From contig CAUEEP010000930.1 of the NCBI GenBank assembly GCA_958450365.1, forward strand, positions 1,729,501-1,793,500: a stretch of DNA of 64,000 nucleotides. Reading direction: 5' to 3'. Origin of the DNA: Mesorhabditis belari. Its lineage: Eukaryota > Nematoda > Chromadorea > Rhabditida > Rhabditidae. Under the pieces are notes generated by a model. That model ran no database searches. It worked only from the letters and a program-made list of their open reading frames with translations, and was not told the DNA's origin. Of this stretch, positions 12,963 to 25,478 are shown in pieces. Each line of letters begins with the position of its first letter. Positions within the stretch are counted from its first letter, which is position 1. The translations under genes and the position numbers were made by a program.

Positions 12963-13230
12963 TACCGTAAATACTGTAATAGTATCCCACCCCCATAATG
13001 ACGGTGCGGAGTGTTGTGAGTCTAGCTTTGAACGAGTTTTTCCTCGACACTGGTTTATGCTACAATGCGCGCTTAGGTATCAAAAAAATAGCCCTGAATT
13101 TCAGCTATTTTTTGATACCAAAGACGCATTTTTTGAAAGTAAGGGCGCTTTGAAAAAAATGAAATACTAAAAAACTTTTGCGACTACGCGACTGTACGGG
13201 GGGTGGGGTACTATTACAGTATTTACGGTA
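12963..13230 (+). mobile_element. MITE family 1, copy 1 (268 bp)
   Basis: Terminal inverted repeats read TACCGTAAATACTGTAATAG at the left and its complement at the right, with a G/C tract ('cccacccccat', 'ggggtgggg') just inside. An internal inverted repeat ('atcaaaaaaatagc' and 'gctattttttgat') lies near the centre. Closely similar copies occur at 27219-27529 and, in the opposite orientation, at 43313-43580. No coding capacity, so a non-autonomous DNA element. Confidence 0.85.
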
Positions 13231-16200
13231 CGCTACAGTACACAAATATTTTACTGGCATACTGTAGACTGTACATGATCTGTTAAAAGACCAAAATCCA
13301 AACCTTTACGATTTCTTCTTGAAGATCAATACTTATTCCAATACCGCTTTCTTTTTCCTTTTCTTCATTGCAATGGGTGAATATGTATGAGTGCTTTTGA
13401 TTGTTCTTTGTTTGGAATTCGATGTGGATAAAGAGGTAAAGAAAAAGGAGAACAAAATGTCCCTTGTTTGTCCTTTTTTTTTCTTTTTTGTCCCAAATCG
13501 TCCAGAGAAATCGGGAGCAATTTCCTGAAATCTGAAATCTCATCCTCCGCTTTCTTTCCTCATTCCCCATTTTTACTCCCCGATCCAAAAGCTTCCATTT
13601 CTCCCAATTTCAAAACCACTTTTCAATTCGGCATTGAATTTTTGACTTTTGACTTTGCAGGCATTGTAGTTGTCCAAGTTATATAATAATAATAAAATCA
13701 TTAAGGGAAGTAAGGTATCTGATGGTCATTGGTATCTGATAGTCACTGGTATCTGATCTGGTAATAACCCTGAGATTAGGCAATCACTTTTTTTCTTTGA
13801 TGACTAAGCTTTTTCAACCCGCAAATTATTGATGAAGTCAGTGAGAATCGAAGCAACAGACGTTCATTTCTTTCTTTTTTTTTTGTTTCTCTCAATTTTT
13901 GAGCCCTTTGATAGATGAAGTGACTCTTGAGATATGAGTTGAAGCCTTTTATTGCTTTCTTTCCTTTTCTTGCCTTCTTTCCTTTTCTTGCCTTCTTTCC
14001 TTTTCTTGCTTTCTTTCTTTTTCTTCCTCCCCCGTAACCCGTATTGAATGACATCTTTGAGGTATTTATTTGTATTGAGGTATTGGTAAAAAGAATACTT
14101 GCAAGAGAAAGATACCTAGACATCGAATTGGATTTTGCTTCTTTTAGGAAAGATAGTAAATGATCAATTAGCTGTAAAAGTTAATCAGTTTGACCCAAAG
14201 GTAACTTCTTTAGGACTTAATCAAAGAATACATCAAGTAAACTTATATTTCTTTGGCTATTTGACACTTCATACTTTTTACCTTGGCTATTTCAAAAAAC
14301 CAGGCTTGATCTTGATTTGGCCAAATCAAGATCTCTTTAGAGTCTTGGTTTGGCCACATCGGCTTACCCAGCTAGATTTTGAGCAGAAGCTAAACCAGCA
14401 AAGTAAGCAGAAGCTAAACCTAACTGGAATTAAGCTAAGTTGAATTTTCTTGAACCGGATCAGAAAGTTTGGAACCGATGACAACCGCCAGATATCGGTA
14501 TGATACTTCCTGTCAGATATCGGAATGATATTTGTATTTGTTTGATGTGGGCGGGACGAAAAGAGACGAAAAGACAAAGAATTTTCTATTTCTTTTCATC
14601 TTTTCTCTTGTTGATACGAATTTTTGAAAAATATCGACAAACGCGTTCACGTCATCGACGTCATTTCTTTCATTCAACGAAAACTGACCCAGCTATTCAA
14701 ACTGACCCAGCTATTCGTCTGCTAAACTTTAAGATTTCAATCTTTAGCTAAAAACTAGCTTAACTTTGAATTACAGTCTTTAACCAAGATCGTTTTAAAA
14801 CAAAGCCAAATCAGTCGCATAAAATTTTATTCTCATTTTGATGAACTTTCTTCTCGTCTGACTACCATTTCACTAAAACTTTCCAGTTAGATTTGCTTAT
14901 TTGGCATTGGCTTTGTTCTGAAAAACTTTGTTCCACTCAGATCTCAGTAAACCATTTTTATCCTGTCTGACCATTGAATGAGCTTATTTTTTTGTGAATC
15001 TGCGTTCTCTGACAGCTTGCATTTTTCCATAACCTTTCAGGCCTTGATCATTTGATTCTTTTGATCTTTTTTAACACCAAAATCACTCTATGGTCTATTC
15101 TTCATTGGCCAATTCAACCAATTCAATTCCAATTCAAGTTTCAATCCCAATTTTCCGATTAATCTCACTCCCTCCTTTTAAACTCAAAAATGGATATTAA
15201 TGGATCAAAAAACCAAGGCAACACTTCAATCTTTTCTAAAATTAGATGTAAAAAATTTTGAAAGGTTTATTTTATCCATTTTATTCAGTCGTTTTTGAAC
15301 CTTTCCTCAATCCAACCATTCATCAGCTTTTTTCTCATCCTAATCATTGATTCTCTTATCCCATTTTGTCACCAGTTTCCCCCCAAAAGTCCATTCCATT
15401 TTTATCATTGTCGACTGATTTTAAAAATGATTTTTCTTCCGGAAATTGGCCTCGTTTCCCACACGTTTCCTGTCACAATCCCTTGTGGTCAAAAGATTCG
15501 TCTTCTTTTTCTCTTCTTCTTCCTTTTTTTTCTTCCTTTTTCTTCTTTGTGAGAATATTTCCCCATATTTTCATACTTTTCTTTGTCCACTTCGACAGAA
15601 ATGGCTAAGAATTTTGCAGAATTTGGTTCTTTCAACGAAACAACGTTTCCTATTGCAATTGGCTTCGGGAAACTGAAATGATGAATCGATCCAAGATCCT
15701 TCTTGGATGATGAATCGTTCCAAGAATTCGTGTACAGTACACACACTGGATTTAGATAATGTGTGGAGACTTTATTCATAAGATAAAGTCGATATTGAAA
15801 AAGAGACACTTAAAGCAATAAGGGTACTGTATCGTTTCTTTAGAGCTTACTTTGCACTAAACCACACCCAACTCCCAGCCTTTACACCATCATTGACATT
15901 TGGGCTATTCTGTCTAATCAAACACCACATTTTCTCCCCAACAAACCTTTACATTTCTGGAATTCAATTACAAAACCATCAACCCATTTCAAAACTTTTC
16001 TCTCTCCTCAATTTTCACTCCAAATTCCCCGGTGGTTCTTTTTTTTGATAAATTCTCGTGTCGATAAGTGATTCTGAAATGGGTCTGATTAAACATTTTC
16101 TTTTCCTTTTTTATTTCCTTTTTTCTTTTCCTTTTCCCTTTCATTATCTCATTTTTTTTTCCTTTAATAAACACTGGTTTTCACCAATGATTTCCCCGAC

Positions 16201-16366
16201 AAAAAACGCCTAAAAATGTTGTTTTGTTTTGTGTGGATGTGTGCTTATAGTTAGGGGAGAATGACCGATTTTGGTGGTTTAGGAATGGTAAATCTTTTGG
16301 AAATGTTCAATCATCACTTCATAGCGATTTCTAACAGCAAGCAAGAGATTTTTCAAGCGAAGCCAA
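13231..16366. other. Non-coding, no gene seen
   Basis: AT-rich and pyrimidine-rich sequence with short repeats at 13700-13760 ('ggtatctgat' units) and 13965-14015 ('cttgccttctttccttt' units). No frame has recognisable domains. Confidence 0.55.
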
Positions 16367-16648
16367 AGCTTGACTAGCTTGGCTCTTGACTAGCTTGGCT
16401 CTTGACTAGCTTGGCTCTTGACTAGCTTGGCTCTTGACTATTGGCTCTTGACTAGTTGGCTCTTGACTAGCTTGGCTCTTGACTAGCTTGGCTCTTGACT
16501 AGCTTGGCTCTTGACTAGCTTGGCTCTTGACTAGCTTGGCTCTTGACTAGCTTGGCTCTTGACTAGCTTGGCTCTTGACTAGCTTGGCTCTTGACTAGCT
16601 TGGCTCTTGACTAGCTTGGCTCTTGGCTAGCGCTGGCTCTTGACTTTT
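16367..16648 (+). repeat. 16-bp tandem repeat (gactagcttggctctt) upstream of the GPCR gene
   Basis: About 17 units of 'gactagcttggctctt' in near-perfect tandem, with two units shortened by 2-4 bp near 16440-16465. There are no spacers between units, so it is not a CRISPR array. It ends about 90 bp before the GPCR start codon, where it could affect expression, though nothing here shows that. Confidence 0.9.
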
Positions 16649-16740
16649 CTTTATTCAATCTGTATCAAACCGTTTTCCTATCCTGTTCTTTGATCTCATT
16701 ATCATAAGTCATTCCTACGAATTCCCTTTTCAGAACCGTA

Positions 16741-19437
16741 ATGAACCAACTCGCTGCGACCACAATCAATCCCATCATAAGCACTCTTCCAATCAATTTG
16801 AGTGAAGCCTTTTTCGATGAGGATTTTTGCGGTTTAGAGGATCGATCACTCCTTGATGTACCGGTGATCAGGTTTGTGAATCACAATTAAATATGTAAGT
16901 GAGAGATTTTGATATCTTTAGCTTTTCATCTAATTTGTTAGACATCAAACTTTAACCTGAGACTTTCAGATACACTTTCTGGGTCCTTTACATCATTGTT
17001 TTTGTCGGATGTCTATTTGGTGAGTTGTCTTTGGAATCAGTATGATTGTTAGAACAAGAAGCAGTAACATGTTATCCATTGCCTGTTATCCATTACCTGT
17101 TATCCATTACCTGCTATCCATTACCTGCTAACCATTACCTGTTATCCATTACCTGTTATCCATTACCTGTTACCATTACCATTACTCATTCCCCATTCAG
17201 GTAATCTCTTCACAATTCTCGTCCTTTGCACTCATCCATCAATGCGAACGCCTACCAATTTCTTCTTAGCTAATTTGGTAAGTCTTTCTATAATTCTAAT
17301 ATTTTATTTGTTTAGGCGGGAGCTGACCTCTTGGTGGCATTGTTTTGCATTTTACAGAACATGATTCACATCGTTGGACACGAGAACGGGAATTGGTTCT
17401 TTGGTGGGTGAAATTATATACAAAACTGGAAATTTGATATAAATTTTGAGTTTAACAAAAATCAAGATCGAAATTCTTTCAGGTGCCGCTTTCTGTAAAG
17501 CGTATCTCTACGTGTTACATATGGTGCCATGCACAAGTGTTGGGTCAGTTTTCCAAGCACTCTTCAAAAATCCCCCCAAACTTTAGTATTTTGATGTGTG
17601 TCTCGATTGAGAAGTACATAGCCGTATTGCATCCACTTGTGGCATTAAAGGTATTCAAGAGATTCTTGTCAGCTATTCTTGTCAGCTATTCTTGTCAGCT
17701 ATCCTTGTCAGCTATTCAATTGTCACCTAAAATCTGTTTAGACTTTAACGAAACGCTTACGAACAATGCTGGCCATTGGGGTGTGGACAATATCGTTGAT
17801 CGCGAATTTCCCATTTCTCAAAACAGCGCAACTCTACACTTTTGACTCGAAAAGTTTCGCGTGTGGAAGGGATCATGAATACAGGTGGGATAAGATAAGA
17901 TAAGTGGGATAATTGGGATAAGAAAGAACAAGACATTCAGTATTCAGTAGACAAAGACAAAAACAAGGGAATAATGTGCCAAAATGAGAAAATGAGATTT
18001 TTTCACCAACCCAATAGTATCATTAGTCAATCAAATAAATTCAAAGATTCTTCAAGCAGTGTTAATAGCGGACTCTGTGTCAATAGAGTGTTAGCTTTGA
18101 GATTTAGAGTGGAGTTCAGTAGAGAAGGGAATTCAGTAGTTACTTTAGTAAAGGTTACTGTAGTAAGCCAGTCTGTCTTACTACAGTAACCTTTACTACA
18201 GTAACCTTGTTAAAACCGATTTCTTTCAATTTCAGTCTTGAATTGTTGGTTGTCGTTTCATTTGTTCTTTGGTATGTGATCCCAGTTCTCACACTGGCTT
18301 TTATCTACACGAGAATTGGATTGGTTTTGTGGAAAAGTGGAGAAGGAATCTCGAATAGAGCTAGTACAGGTTTGAGCGATTTTTTGGATCCAATCATATC
18401 TAGATATAGATTGTCAGCAGATTCCATTCATTTTCAGAATCTCAAACCTCGGGAAATGGTGGACCCGGTTCGTCTTGGTATATGAGCAATGGACGGGTGA
18501 TTGTCTATCAACAGAATAGCTTATTGCAGGTATTCATTTATTCTTCAATACTCATAATAAAGCAAAAACAAGTACAGCTAACGTTTTAGGTGCCTGATAA
18601 CGATCAACGACGAGCTACCGAGAAGCGTCGTGAAGTGAGAGAGAGTAGAAGAAAAGTGAGGAACTAAACCAGTTCAGACATAAGAATAAACATCTTTGCC
18701 ATCTTTGCCATCTTTGCCATTCAATAATTCTAAAAGATTCCAGGTAATCCGTCTCCTTTTTGCCATTGTCCTCTCATTCGCTGTCTTCACTCTTCCGCAT
18801 CATTTCCGATTACTGCACTCGGTAAAAGAATTTATTCAAATTTCAAAATTCCTGAAATCATTCTGTTTAGACGTTCTCGAAATCACACACTTGTCTCTGG
18901 CATTGGTCGCATCTCTTCCAACCTCTTTCCTATCTTTCTCTCTTTTTCTCATCAACAATCAATCCAATTCTCTATGCTTTTCTTTCAAAACGATTCCGAG
19001 CTGCTGCACAGGATTTCTTGCATTGCAGGTTGGTTCTGAACAAATCCCTTTTGTACTACCCTTTGTGCCAAGACTCACTGGACTTGCTTGATCCAATAAA
19101 CTCAAAACAATCCATTTCAATCCTTTTGTCAGCAATATCCATTGCAATCCTATTGTTCTTTTGCTCTAGACGCTGTCCGATTTGGTGTTTCATGTCGACT
19201 GTCGCGTCAAGAACACAATCAACTGATGGCAGATATTATGGTGAGTTAAGATCAAGGAAAGTTCGGAAATGATTTTAAATATGATATATGTATTGTCCAT
19301 TTCTCTTGGCTTACTTGTCCCGAACCTGTCTTTAATTCTTTGTTGATAACTCCTATAATCGATCTGTATTTCCAGATGGACGCTATTTTGCCTTACAACG
19401 TCAAGTGGGGATCGCTCGAGGTGTCGGACGTTGTTGA
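16741..19437 (+). CDS. Rhodopsin-like (class A) GPCR, probably a neuropeptide/peptide receptor
   Basis: Hand-spliced exons: 16741-16871, 16970-17019, 17201-17277, 17316-17403, 17483-17543, 17587-17650, 17742-17884, 18236-18369, 18438-18529, 18590-18655, 18744-18821, 18871-19028, 19170-19240 and 19376-19437, giving 424 aa in one frame. A tttcag acceptor 7 bases before the ATG suits trans-splicing. Family marks: TM2 '[18 protein letters not shown]', a conserved Cys at the head of TM3 ('[11 protein letters not shown]'), '[11 protein letters not shown]' (EKY in place of DRY), a Lys/Arg-rich third loop ('[16 protein letters not shown]') before TM6, and TM7 'NPILYAF' followed by a short helix 8 ending in Cys. 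Such receptors sit in the plasma membrane and couple peptides to G proteins; the ligand cannot be told from sequence. The C-terminus is uncertain: skipping exon 19170-19240 joins in frame to a longer tail ending at 19664 (476 aa). Introns hold a 14-bp satellite and a hairpin. Confidence 0.85.
17071..17190 (+). repeat. 14-bp tandem repeat (tgttatccattacc) in a GPCR intron
   Basis: About eight units of 'tgttatccattacc' or 'tgctatccattacc' lie in the intron between the second and third GPCR exons and end just before its acceptor. Confidence 0.85.
18138..18207. repeat. Long intronic hairpin in the GPCR gene
   Basis: Arms of about 28 bp ('aaggttactgtagtaag' and 'cttactacagtaacctt' at the core) are separated by a loop of about 9 bases. 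It lies between the GPCR exons ending at 17884 and starting at 18236. It could be a small foldback element or a structured intron segment. Confidence 0.75.
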
Positions 19438-19699
19438 GTTCATTCGATGAATCGACGGCAGTCTCTCGAGCACAATCACGATCTCCATCTTTCTCTTTTG
19501 TCAATTCTGTGAGAGTTCCCTTACTTGTGGCTACGTTATTGGCCAGTTCACATCCACGAGAAGGACATCCATCCAATTCATCACAGAATATCGAAATGGG
19601 TCGGATTATTCGAAATGAGCATCGCTTTGAGATTCCCAGAACTGAGGTCACTTTTGTTGGGTAGAAAGCTAGAAGGTTTTTGAGCGACGATGGCAAACA

Positions 19700-22600
19700 T
19701 TAAATCTATAAAGCAGTCTTTAAAGAGCTGGAAAGCTACGGTACCCCAGCTGTCTTTAGAGACATCTAGGGTACGGTAGCTTCTTTCTTAACCCGTTCTA
19801 CTCAATTTTGACTTCTGGCCAACTTCCTAACAACTTCCCTACAACTTCCCTACAACTTACTTCTTATCTAACAACCAAAATCGGTATCTGGATCCAGGAT
19901 CCAATCACATCTAGATATATTTACTTCTTTTTTTCGTTTACCCATTTTTTTGATATGAATATTATTTAAAATCCCACTTATCTGATCTCGTTTTCCTTTT
20001 GTACAAATCATTTTTGAATCTCCATTACACGAGTTATTTTTGTCCTTTATTTTCATGTCGGATCACCTGTGAATGAATTTTGAATTTGTTGCTTTTCAAT
20101 TGTTCGAACCACGGGTTGGTTTCTTGTGAATATTTTAATTTTAGATAAATTTTGTACATGAATTGCAAGATGAATCACGAATCAAACAAAACTAGTCTTT
20201 TTTTTTTGTAAAGTTATCCTGTTTTGAATCGGGCACCTTGAAAAACTACTGTACAATCACAAATGTAAACTAATTTATCGCCACTAATACTTCGTAACTT
20301 TAGGCGGCAATTTCTCCACATTACATGCATAGCTAGGAGCGGATCTGTGTCACCTACTCTTCTCAAACTCTTCTCCAACTCTTCCCTCGCACTCTCCATC
20401 TACTTCTCCCCTTCCTTTTTCTCAGGACTGGGGCAGCCCCTTCTCTCCCAAAACGGGGCCTCGCACTACCACCGTAAAAAGTGTCCTCTCCCCGCAGAAA
20501 AAGCTGCGCGAGAGTCGGCCTCTATCGAGAGAATCGAGAAGTTCAAACCCCATCCCCTCACTGCCACCCCACAAAAACCCAACTATTGTGGCAAAAAGTG
20601 TGCCCGGGTTTTTTTTGCCGGTTTTCTACTTTTTTTTGAAATGATTTTTGGGGTCACACACTGGCGGCGGCTTGTTTTTTGCCACCATCCAAAAAAAACT
20701 CCCCGTGCAAAGCAGTTGAGTGCTACGAGACAAAAAAAAACGAGCAATACACAATCGGATTCGATGTTTTCATAGCACAAAATTGATTAAAACTCTTCTC
20801 AAATAAATATGATGTTCAATTTTCAATGTTTACTTGAACATTAACATCAATGTCATCAACTTGAACATCAATGTTTACTTGAACATTACAATTTTCAAAA
20901 CAATAAAGCATTGTTTGTCCTTGTAAAAGTTGAAAGTCAGTGTTTCCCTAAAAATAAATTCCGGATCGAAGCCGCTTTTTATGGCTTAATCCTCAAATTT
21001 TGACACTTGATCTTGCTGGGTTCTTTTTTTGGCAAAGCAGAGAAAAAAGGTGAAATGGTGAAAAGGAGAAAAGGAGAAAGAAGAGGTGTGTCCGATGTTT
21101 TTTTGTGGTGAGCGCACGTCTGCGGCCAGCCACGTTTTTTGCAGTGTTCGGAGTAGAAAAGGGAAGAAGGAAGAAGAGGAGAGAGAAAGAGCTATCATTG
21201 GGACATTCGGGAATCTATCTATTAGGGAAGTAGTGCAAGATGGGTATCGAAAATATGTGTGAATGAAGTTGTGAAGTGTATCTTTAGTCTTTAGTCTTTG
21301 ACGAAACGTCGGGGTCTTTGGGAAAGGGATTTGAACTGATTAAGGGACTGAGAATGAAACTGAGAATGAAACTGAGTATGGAACTGAGTATGGAACTAAC
21401 TATGGAGCTGAGTATGGAACTGAGTATCGATTAATCCAATACAATCAAAGCATCCAATCATTGAGCTGTTTAAGATAAGTTAGCGCCTTTAATTTAGTGA
21501 CCAACTCTGCCAACTCTGGTCGGCCAACTCTGGTTCTTCAGTAGGAAAACAAAATGGCATGAGTAAGGTTAAAGTCAACATTCAGCTGTGCATCGACATG
21601 ATTTTCGGTTTTCGTCAACACCCAACTATTTATGTGTGCATATCGTATAGTAGAGGCTGTAGAGGGATCGTTGAGGTCGTTCACTCCCGCCAATCTCATC
21701 CCATTCCACCAATTTTTCTCTTTTATTTGAAACTTTTACCCCTCCTCAATATTTCTCATCTTTTCATCTGCCCTTTCTTTTCTTTTTCTTTTCTTTTCTT
21801 TTCTTCTTTTTCTCTTCACCCATTTGTGCCATTCGCGCATCGTTTTTCCCCGTGCTTTGAGAGAAGACGTTCACTCTTAACTCACTCCACAAAAAACACC
21901 CATCGAAAGAGGATCGACCTTTCTTTCACCAATCTTTTTCTTGAGTCTCTTTTTTAATGGCTCTCCTTTCGTTCTTTTCATCCCAAACCTCTTCTACTGT
22001 TTTTCCGAATAGACTCGTTTTAGCATGTTCCTCCTGAGTTAAACTAGCAGATTTTGTACATGCTGATTGCTAAAAACAACCGTGATAAGGAGGACAATTT
22101 CACAGTTAACCCACCCTCTTTTCAATAGTCCTGTTCTTTTCTTTTCCCCATAAACCTCTTCTTTGCTTGTTTTTTTTCAAATACATTTTTTCCTTTCCCT
22201 TCTTTTCTTTATCCTTTTCTCCATTTTCCCCACTCTTTTCTTCATATCTTAAACCACTTTTTTTGGCTGTCTCGGGACGTTCGGGCGGCCGCCAGTTTTT
22301 TGCATATTCTCTGCTTGTCTGCAGTCTCTTTTCCATTTATTCTAAAAAAAGAATCCCTTTTTCCTTTCCCCCATCTTTCTAAGCTTAAAGTATTTCGAAA
22401 GTTTTCCTGAACAACTTCAACAAGGAATTCTTGATCTGCAAAGCATTTGTTTTTGTTTTTCTTCAGAGTTTATTATGTTTTTGTTCTAAATCTCGAAAAA
22501 TTCTTGTGAATAAGAGAAAGAAAGCTTTCCTTGAAGCAATTCCTTGAAGCATGACTCTTTGGCATCAAGCCGACAGTTGTTCTTTAGTATTTAAATCAGA

Positions 22601-25468
22601 ACTATTCTTTTAATATCACAATATATTTCTATCTTTCAATGCTTCCCTTCTTTTTGATTCCCTCCATTGGACAGCCACCACCCGGACTGGCCGCTTTTTG
22701 CCCCTCGCGTCCCCTGCCCGTTCTTCTCCCGTTCTTCCCCCTTCTTCCCCCTTCTTCCCCCTTCTTCCCCTTTCCCCTCGCCTCCGACCACTTTTTCTTC
22801 CATTTTTTCTCTTCCCTCCCCTTCTACATTCTCTTCTTTTCCAATATTCCCTCTGCATCCCATCATTTTTCTTCTCGATTTTTTCGATTCCCCTATCCTG
22901 TCCCCTCCCCATCCCCCCATTCTCCCATTCTCTTCACCATTCTCATTTTTTGTCTTCCCCATCTTTTTCTCTTTTTTCTACTTCTTCTCGTTTTATTCGG
23001 ACGCGACCAAAACCGGAACTTTACCCCCATTCCCCATGTGTTCTTTTCTTTCTTTCTTTCTTTCTTTCTTTCAGTTTTCATCGGTTTTGTAATAGTATAC
23101 CCTTTACCGTAAATGGGATCTTTCTTTCGAACGCTTCGCACGTTTTTTTTCTGAATTTCTACGTTAACTTTTTATTGCAGAAAATGAAATGGTCCTTTTA
23201 CAAAAGCAAGCTCTGCCAGAGGGTTTGAAACTTGTCCAGTTTTGTCTTATCTTTGTTTTTATCTGAATCTATTGTTTACATTCTACTCCCATTGATATCT
23301 GAAGTTCATCTGAATTCTGGCTTAAAATGGCTGAAATGGCTGAAATGGCTAACTGGCTAACTGGCTAAAATGGCTTAAACCCCCACCTAACTCCTTTGCA
23401 TTACCCTAAAACAAAAACTATTCAGGTGAACTGAACCATTGAAGCTCTTGTGATGGTTCAGAATCTAAAAGTGAACCGTGCAAGGCATGGATAACTTGAC
23501 GCAAGACGTTTGACCTAACCTAATACTAAAACCTGTGATTGTCTTGTTTCCCGTTCAAAAGCGTCCCCTATTTTCTTTTCTTCTGTTCAATTTTGTTTTC
23601 TTTTTTCCATTGACCAGCACTTCGTCTTTTATCCAAATCCATCTCTTTGCATTTCCCCGATTATTTCAGATTAAGCCGATTTTCCAAGTCTCGAATCTAT
23701 TTTTTTATTCTCATTTTTCTGTTTTCTCATTCTAATCACAGGTGCTCGTTTGTCGGGAATTTCTCCCCCTGGAGACTACAAAAAAAAATCCCGCAACATT
23801 TTCTCCACAACTTTTTGTGTTGCTAAACTTTTTCTTTCGAGAGCATTTTGAGCCGATTTATGAGATTTTTCCTCCTCTTCGTCTAATCGCCGTTCCCCAG
23901 GCGATAGACCATCAAATTGAAGAAAAAAAATAAAAAGAAAGAGGGGAAATTTTTAGATCAAAAAATGGAGATGTTGAGGTTGGAGACATCCACAATTTAT
24001 GATGCTTTTGCTGAGAGTGAATAGTATAAAAGTTGAAAGCAAAAACACTTATGAGCTCCTTTTATTTGATAGGTCAGTCCTTCACCTTAAAGATTTACAC
24101 TTGTCCTGCAGGACTGTCTACAAAACTCGTCAAAGATCAGCTAGCCAGGATTAACCAATCTGTCTATGAGCTTTTGGATCTGGCCCTGGTTCAAGAATGT
24201 AGAATGTGAGTCCTGTAAACGAGGCTAGACTAGGACAAAGGCCAAAAGCCAAGCCAAGTAGAACCCTGGAAACATTATCATTGGAAACCCTCTAGTTTTG
24301 GCCCAAGAAAGAAACCCATTACAGTATTCTGGCATAAAGTATTCAGATATCAAGTAGCCAACTCTGGTAAAAGCTTGAATCAGCTTACTGTTTCCTTTTC
24401 GAAACAAACTGCTGCTTTACCCTATCTTCAGACACCAAAAGACATTGTTGAGATGAAGGCATCAATCCAGACCCTTTCACTTTCCCCCATATCCGTTCCT
24501 TTTTCGGTAAAATGTTTGTTGCGATTTCTAATCCCCTCCGGTCGATTAGAGGAGTCTCTTCTTTTTCCCTTTTTCTCGACTTCTTCACAATCCATTTACA
24601 TCCATTCCCTCATCTCCTTTTTTTTCTTTTTTTATCTCAATCCAAATCCCTGACCGTCCCACTTTGGGCCCTACAATTTTTGTCCTCTTTTCTTTTCTTT
24701 TTTTTTGGTCATTTTTTGGTCAAGGCACAAAATGAGCTCAATAGATGGAAAAATGAAATGGCAACAATTATTGAAAAAGAATTTCTGAACTTTTTTCTCA
24801 CTTGGGAATTCGTTACGGTTTTGATCAAATGATGGCATTTTTATGCTTTGAAATAGATAAATTATCTAACTGATCAGAAAGCTTTTCTAAGGCTATAAGA
24901 AACATTCTTTGTTCTCACCTGTGAGATAGAGAATTGCTTGAATTTGACCAGTCTGCGAGTGGGCCAGTAGCAAGAGACAAGAGACAAGTAATAAGAGACA
25001 GGATATTATTTTTAATATCCTGTTCAGGATATTCCAAAACGAAATTTCTTCCAACTTACAGTATTATCTTTTCCATATTATCCATTCCTTTATTGTTCTT
25101 TAATTTTTGTGTAAACCCCTGAAAGCGAATTTTCTTTTCAGCGCCAAGCGCCTCCCCGACATTCCCGGAGACGGGTTTGTTCGGCCCAACCATCCCCTTC
25201 AAAAAATAGCTATCAAATAGCATTGTGGGATCAAAAAAAAGATTCATATCCCAAAGGATTACTGTATTTATTCTCTATTCCACAATATAAAGTCTCGATT
25301 CGATCCAAGATCGACATTTTCTTCGTCAACCAAAATCAAACTTCGGGTACCCAAAGGAATTCTCGTCATCGTCGTGGATCTGATCCAATTTTGGTGAGTT
25401 TAGCTGTTAAAAATGATCACAATAGAAAGATCTTGTATGTCAGAATATCAAAGATTCAATGCTTTTAG
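19700..25468. other. Pyrimidine-rich non-coding region upstream of mab-10
   Basis: No gene is supported. The region has long C/T tracts (21770-21820, 22640-23080) and GC-richer islands at about 20420-20700, 21100-21150 and 22270-22300. Three of these islands carry a similar arrangement of a GGC/GCC-rich block followed by gTTTTTTGC (20662, 21122, 22283). Open frames over the C/T tracts are low complexity. The region is a reasonable place for mab-10 promoter or 5' UTR elements, which is inference from position only. Confidence 0.5.
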
Positions 25469-25478
25469 CATTTTCCCC

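Noticed and set aside
16367..16648. CRISPR-like array
   Set aside because: Units of 16 bp are directly adjacent with no unique spacers, and the genome is eukaryotic.
22616..23228. Several long overlapping open frames of 98-176 codons on both strands
   Set aside because: They lie in a C/T-rich tract and encode Phe/Ser/Pro or Lys/Arg/Glu low-complexity chains with no domain.
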